A stretch of DNA of 7,350 nt, from assembly GCA_052389755.1 (NCBI GenBank), contig JBQTHP010000049.1, positions 1-7,350 of the forward strand. Reading direction: 5' to 3'. The notes under the pieces are model-generated. The model searched no databases. It saw nothing but the letters and a program-made list of their open reading frames with translations, and had not been told where the DNA came from. Below are positions 6,758 through 7,350 of the stretch, one piece after another. How positions within the stretch are numbered: the stretch's first letter is position 1; each line of letters opens with the position of its first letter. A program made the position numbers and the translations under genes. Source of the stretch: JBQTHP01 sp052389755 (GTDB lineage: Bacteria > Pseudomonadota > Gammaproteobacteria > Steroidobacterales > Steroidobacteraceae).

Positions 6758-7350
6758 ATGCCATTCACGCGTACGCACGCTGCCGCATTCCTCATCGCGT
6801 CATTCCTCGGTGCCTGTGGCGGCGCCGGAGGCGGCGGCACCGACGCCGGCTCGCTGCCGTCAGGTCGTGGCGGAACGAGCACGCCCGCACCTCCACCCGC
6901 GGTCCCGACTGCTGCCACGCTCGACCGACCGCGCACGCTCGACCTCGCAGGCGCCCTGATCGCCGAGCTCGACCTCACATCGAAGGCGGGCGTGACGCCC
7001 GCAAACCGGCCCTACATGCCCACCATCGTCGCTCGCGGCAAAGCCGTCCTGGCGAACGTGGAGGATCCGTGTCCAGGCGGTGGCAACATCGAGGAGACGC
7101 AGAATCTCTTCGCAGATCTCACGGGCACCATCGACATCGCGTTTCGCGACTGCATCGTGGGTGGGGTGCGCCAGAACGGCGCGATGCGCATCCGGATCAA
7201 CCAGTTCGACCAGATTCAGAACGCAGCGACCGATTTTCTGCTGACCTTCGAGGATCTTACGTTCGCGGTCGAGCAATCCTCCATCGTCGCGAACGGCACG
7301 GCGGCCGTAACGGTTCGCGGACCCGTCGAAAGGATGGCGCTGAGCTTCTC
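6758..7350 (+). CDS. Lipoprotein of unknown function, 3' end beyond the window
   Basis: The frame is open from the ATG at 6758 to the window edge, giving 197 complete codons with no stop. GGGAGG at 6745-6750 is a good ribosome binding site. The N-terminus MPFTRTHAAAFLIASFLGAC is a lipoprotein signal with lipobox LGAC and the lipidated Cys at 20. A Gly-rich then Pro/Thr-rich linker follows (21-55), as expected for a tether to the membrane. The remainder looks beta-rich and has two cysteines, 105 and 132, in the pattern PCPGGG...FRDCIVGGV.QNG. I recall a similar C-GG...C...G(V)..NG pattern in uncharacterised secreted proteins of environmental proteobacteria, but I cannot name a family. The two cysteines probably pair in the periplasm. 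The 118-nt gap before it and its own ribosome binding site suggest it is a separate gene from the transport operon, though read-through is possible. No function is assigned. Confidence 0.8.
   Translation, partial: MPFTRTHAAAFLIASFLGACGGAGGGGTDAGSLPSGRGGTSTPAPPPAVPTAATLDRPRTLDLAGALIAELDLTSKAGVTPANRPYMPTIVARGKAVLANVEDPCPGGGNIEETQNLFADLTGTIDIAFRDCIVGGVRQNGAMRIRINQFDQIQNAATDFLLTFEDLTFAVEQSSIVANGTAAVTVRGPVERMALSF

Noticed and set aside
6226..6978. A 250-codon minus-strand frame across the transporter end and the edge lipoprotein
   Set aside because: Its translation is low-complexity (Arg/Pro/Ser/Asp) with no motif, and it conflicts with two plus-strand genes that have signal peptides or membrane helices.

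Overview
The window reads as ordinary chromosomal DNA from a high-GC, Gram-negative bacterium, most likely a proteobacterium. The support is a TonB-dependent outer-membrane receptor with a signal peptide, two lipoproteins with lipoboxes, Shine-Dalgarno sites, and tight gene packing. The receptor's N-terminal style (EVMVTARK...QETPIAITAF) is common in sphingomonad-like alphaproteobacteria and in environmental gammaproteobacteria. I cannot place the organism more precisely. I see no mobile element, CRISPR array, tRNA or rRNA.

Layout. Positions 1-211 hold no gene I can support. Positions 212-1763 form a leftward two-gene unit: a CHRD-domain lipoprotein (1254-1763), then 13 nt later a TGS-domain GTPase of the Obg/DRG type (212-1240, GTG start). 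A 100-nt divergent intergenic region (1764-1863) carries promoter-like elements on both strands. Rightward from it runs a compact three-gene unit: a short, zinc-site MetE-like methyltransferase (1864-2982), a TonB-dependent receptor (2996-5299, 13 nt later with a strong ribosome binding site) and an MFS transporter of the aromatic acid:H+ symporter type (5302-6639, 2 nt later). A GC-palindrome cluster (6631-6663) lies at the end of this unit. After a 118-nt gap, a second, unrecognised lipoprotein gene starts at 6758 and runs off the window edge.

How the genes may work together. The rightward unit joins an outer-membrane importer, an inner-membrane organic-acid importer and a cytoplasmic thiol methyl/alkyl-transferase-like enzyme. 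The simplest reading is an uptake and first-processing cassette for a small organic substrate. A methoxylated or otherwise alkylated aromatic acid is a guess that fits all three genes, but no substrate is shown by the sequence. The leftward pair has no obvious functional link to it. I did not find a clearly novel biological system; the most interesting points are the three-gene cassette and the cysteine/GG-patterned lipoprotein at the right edge.
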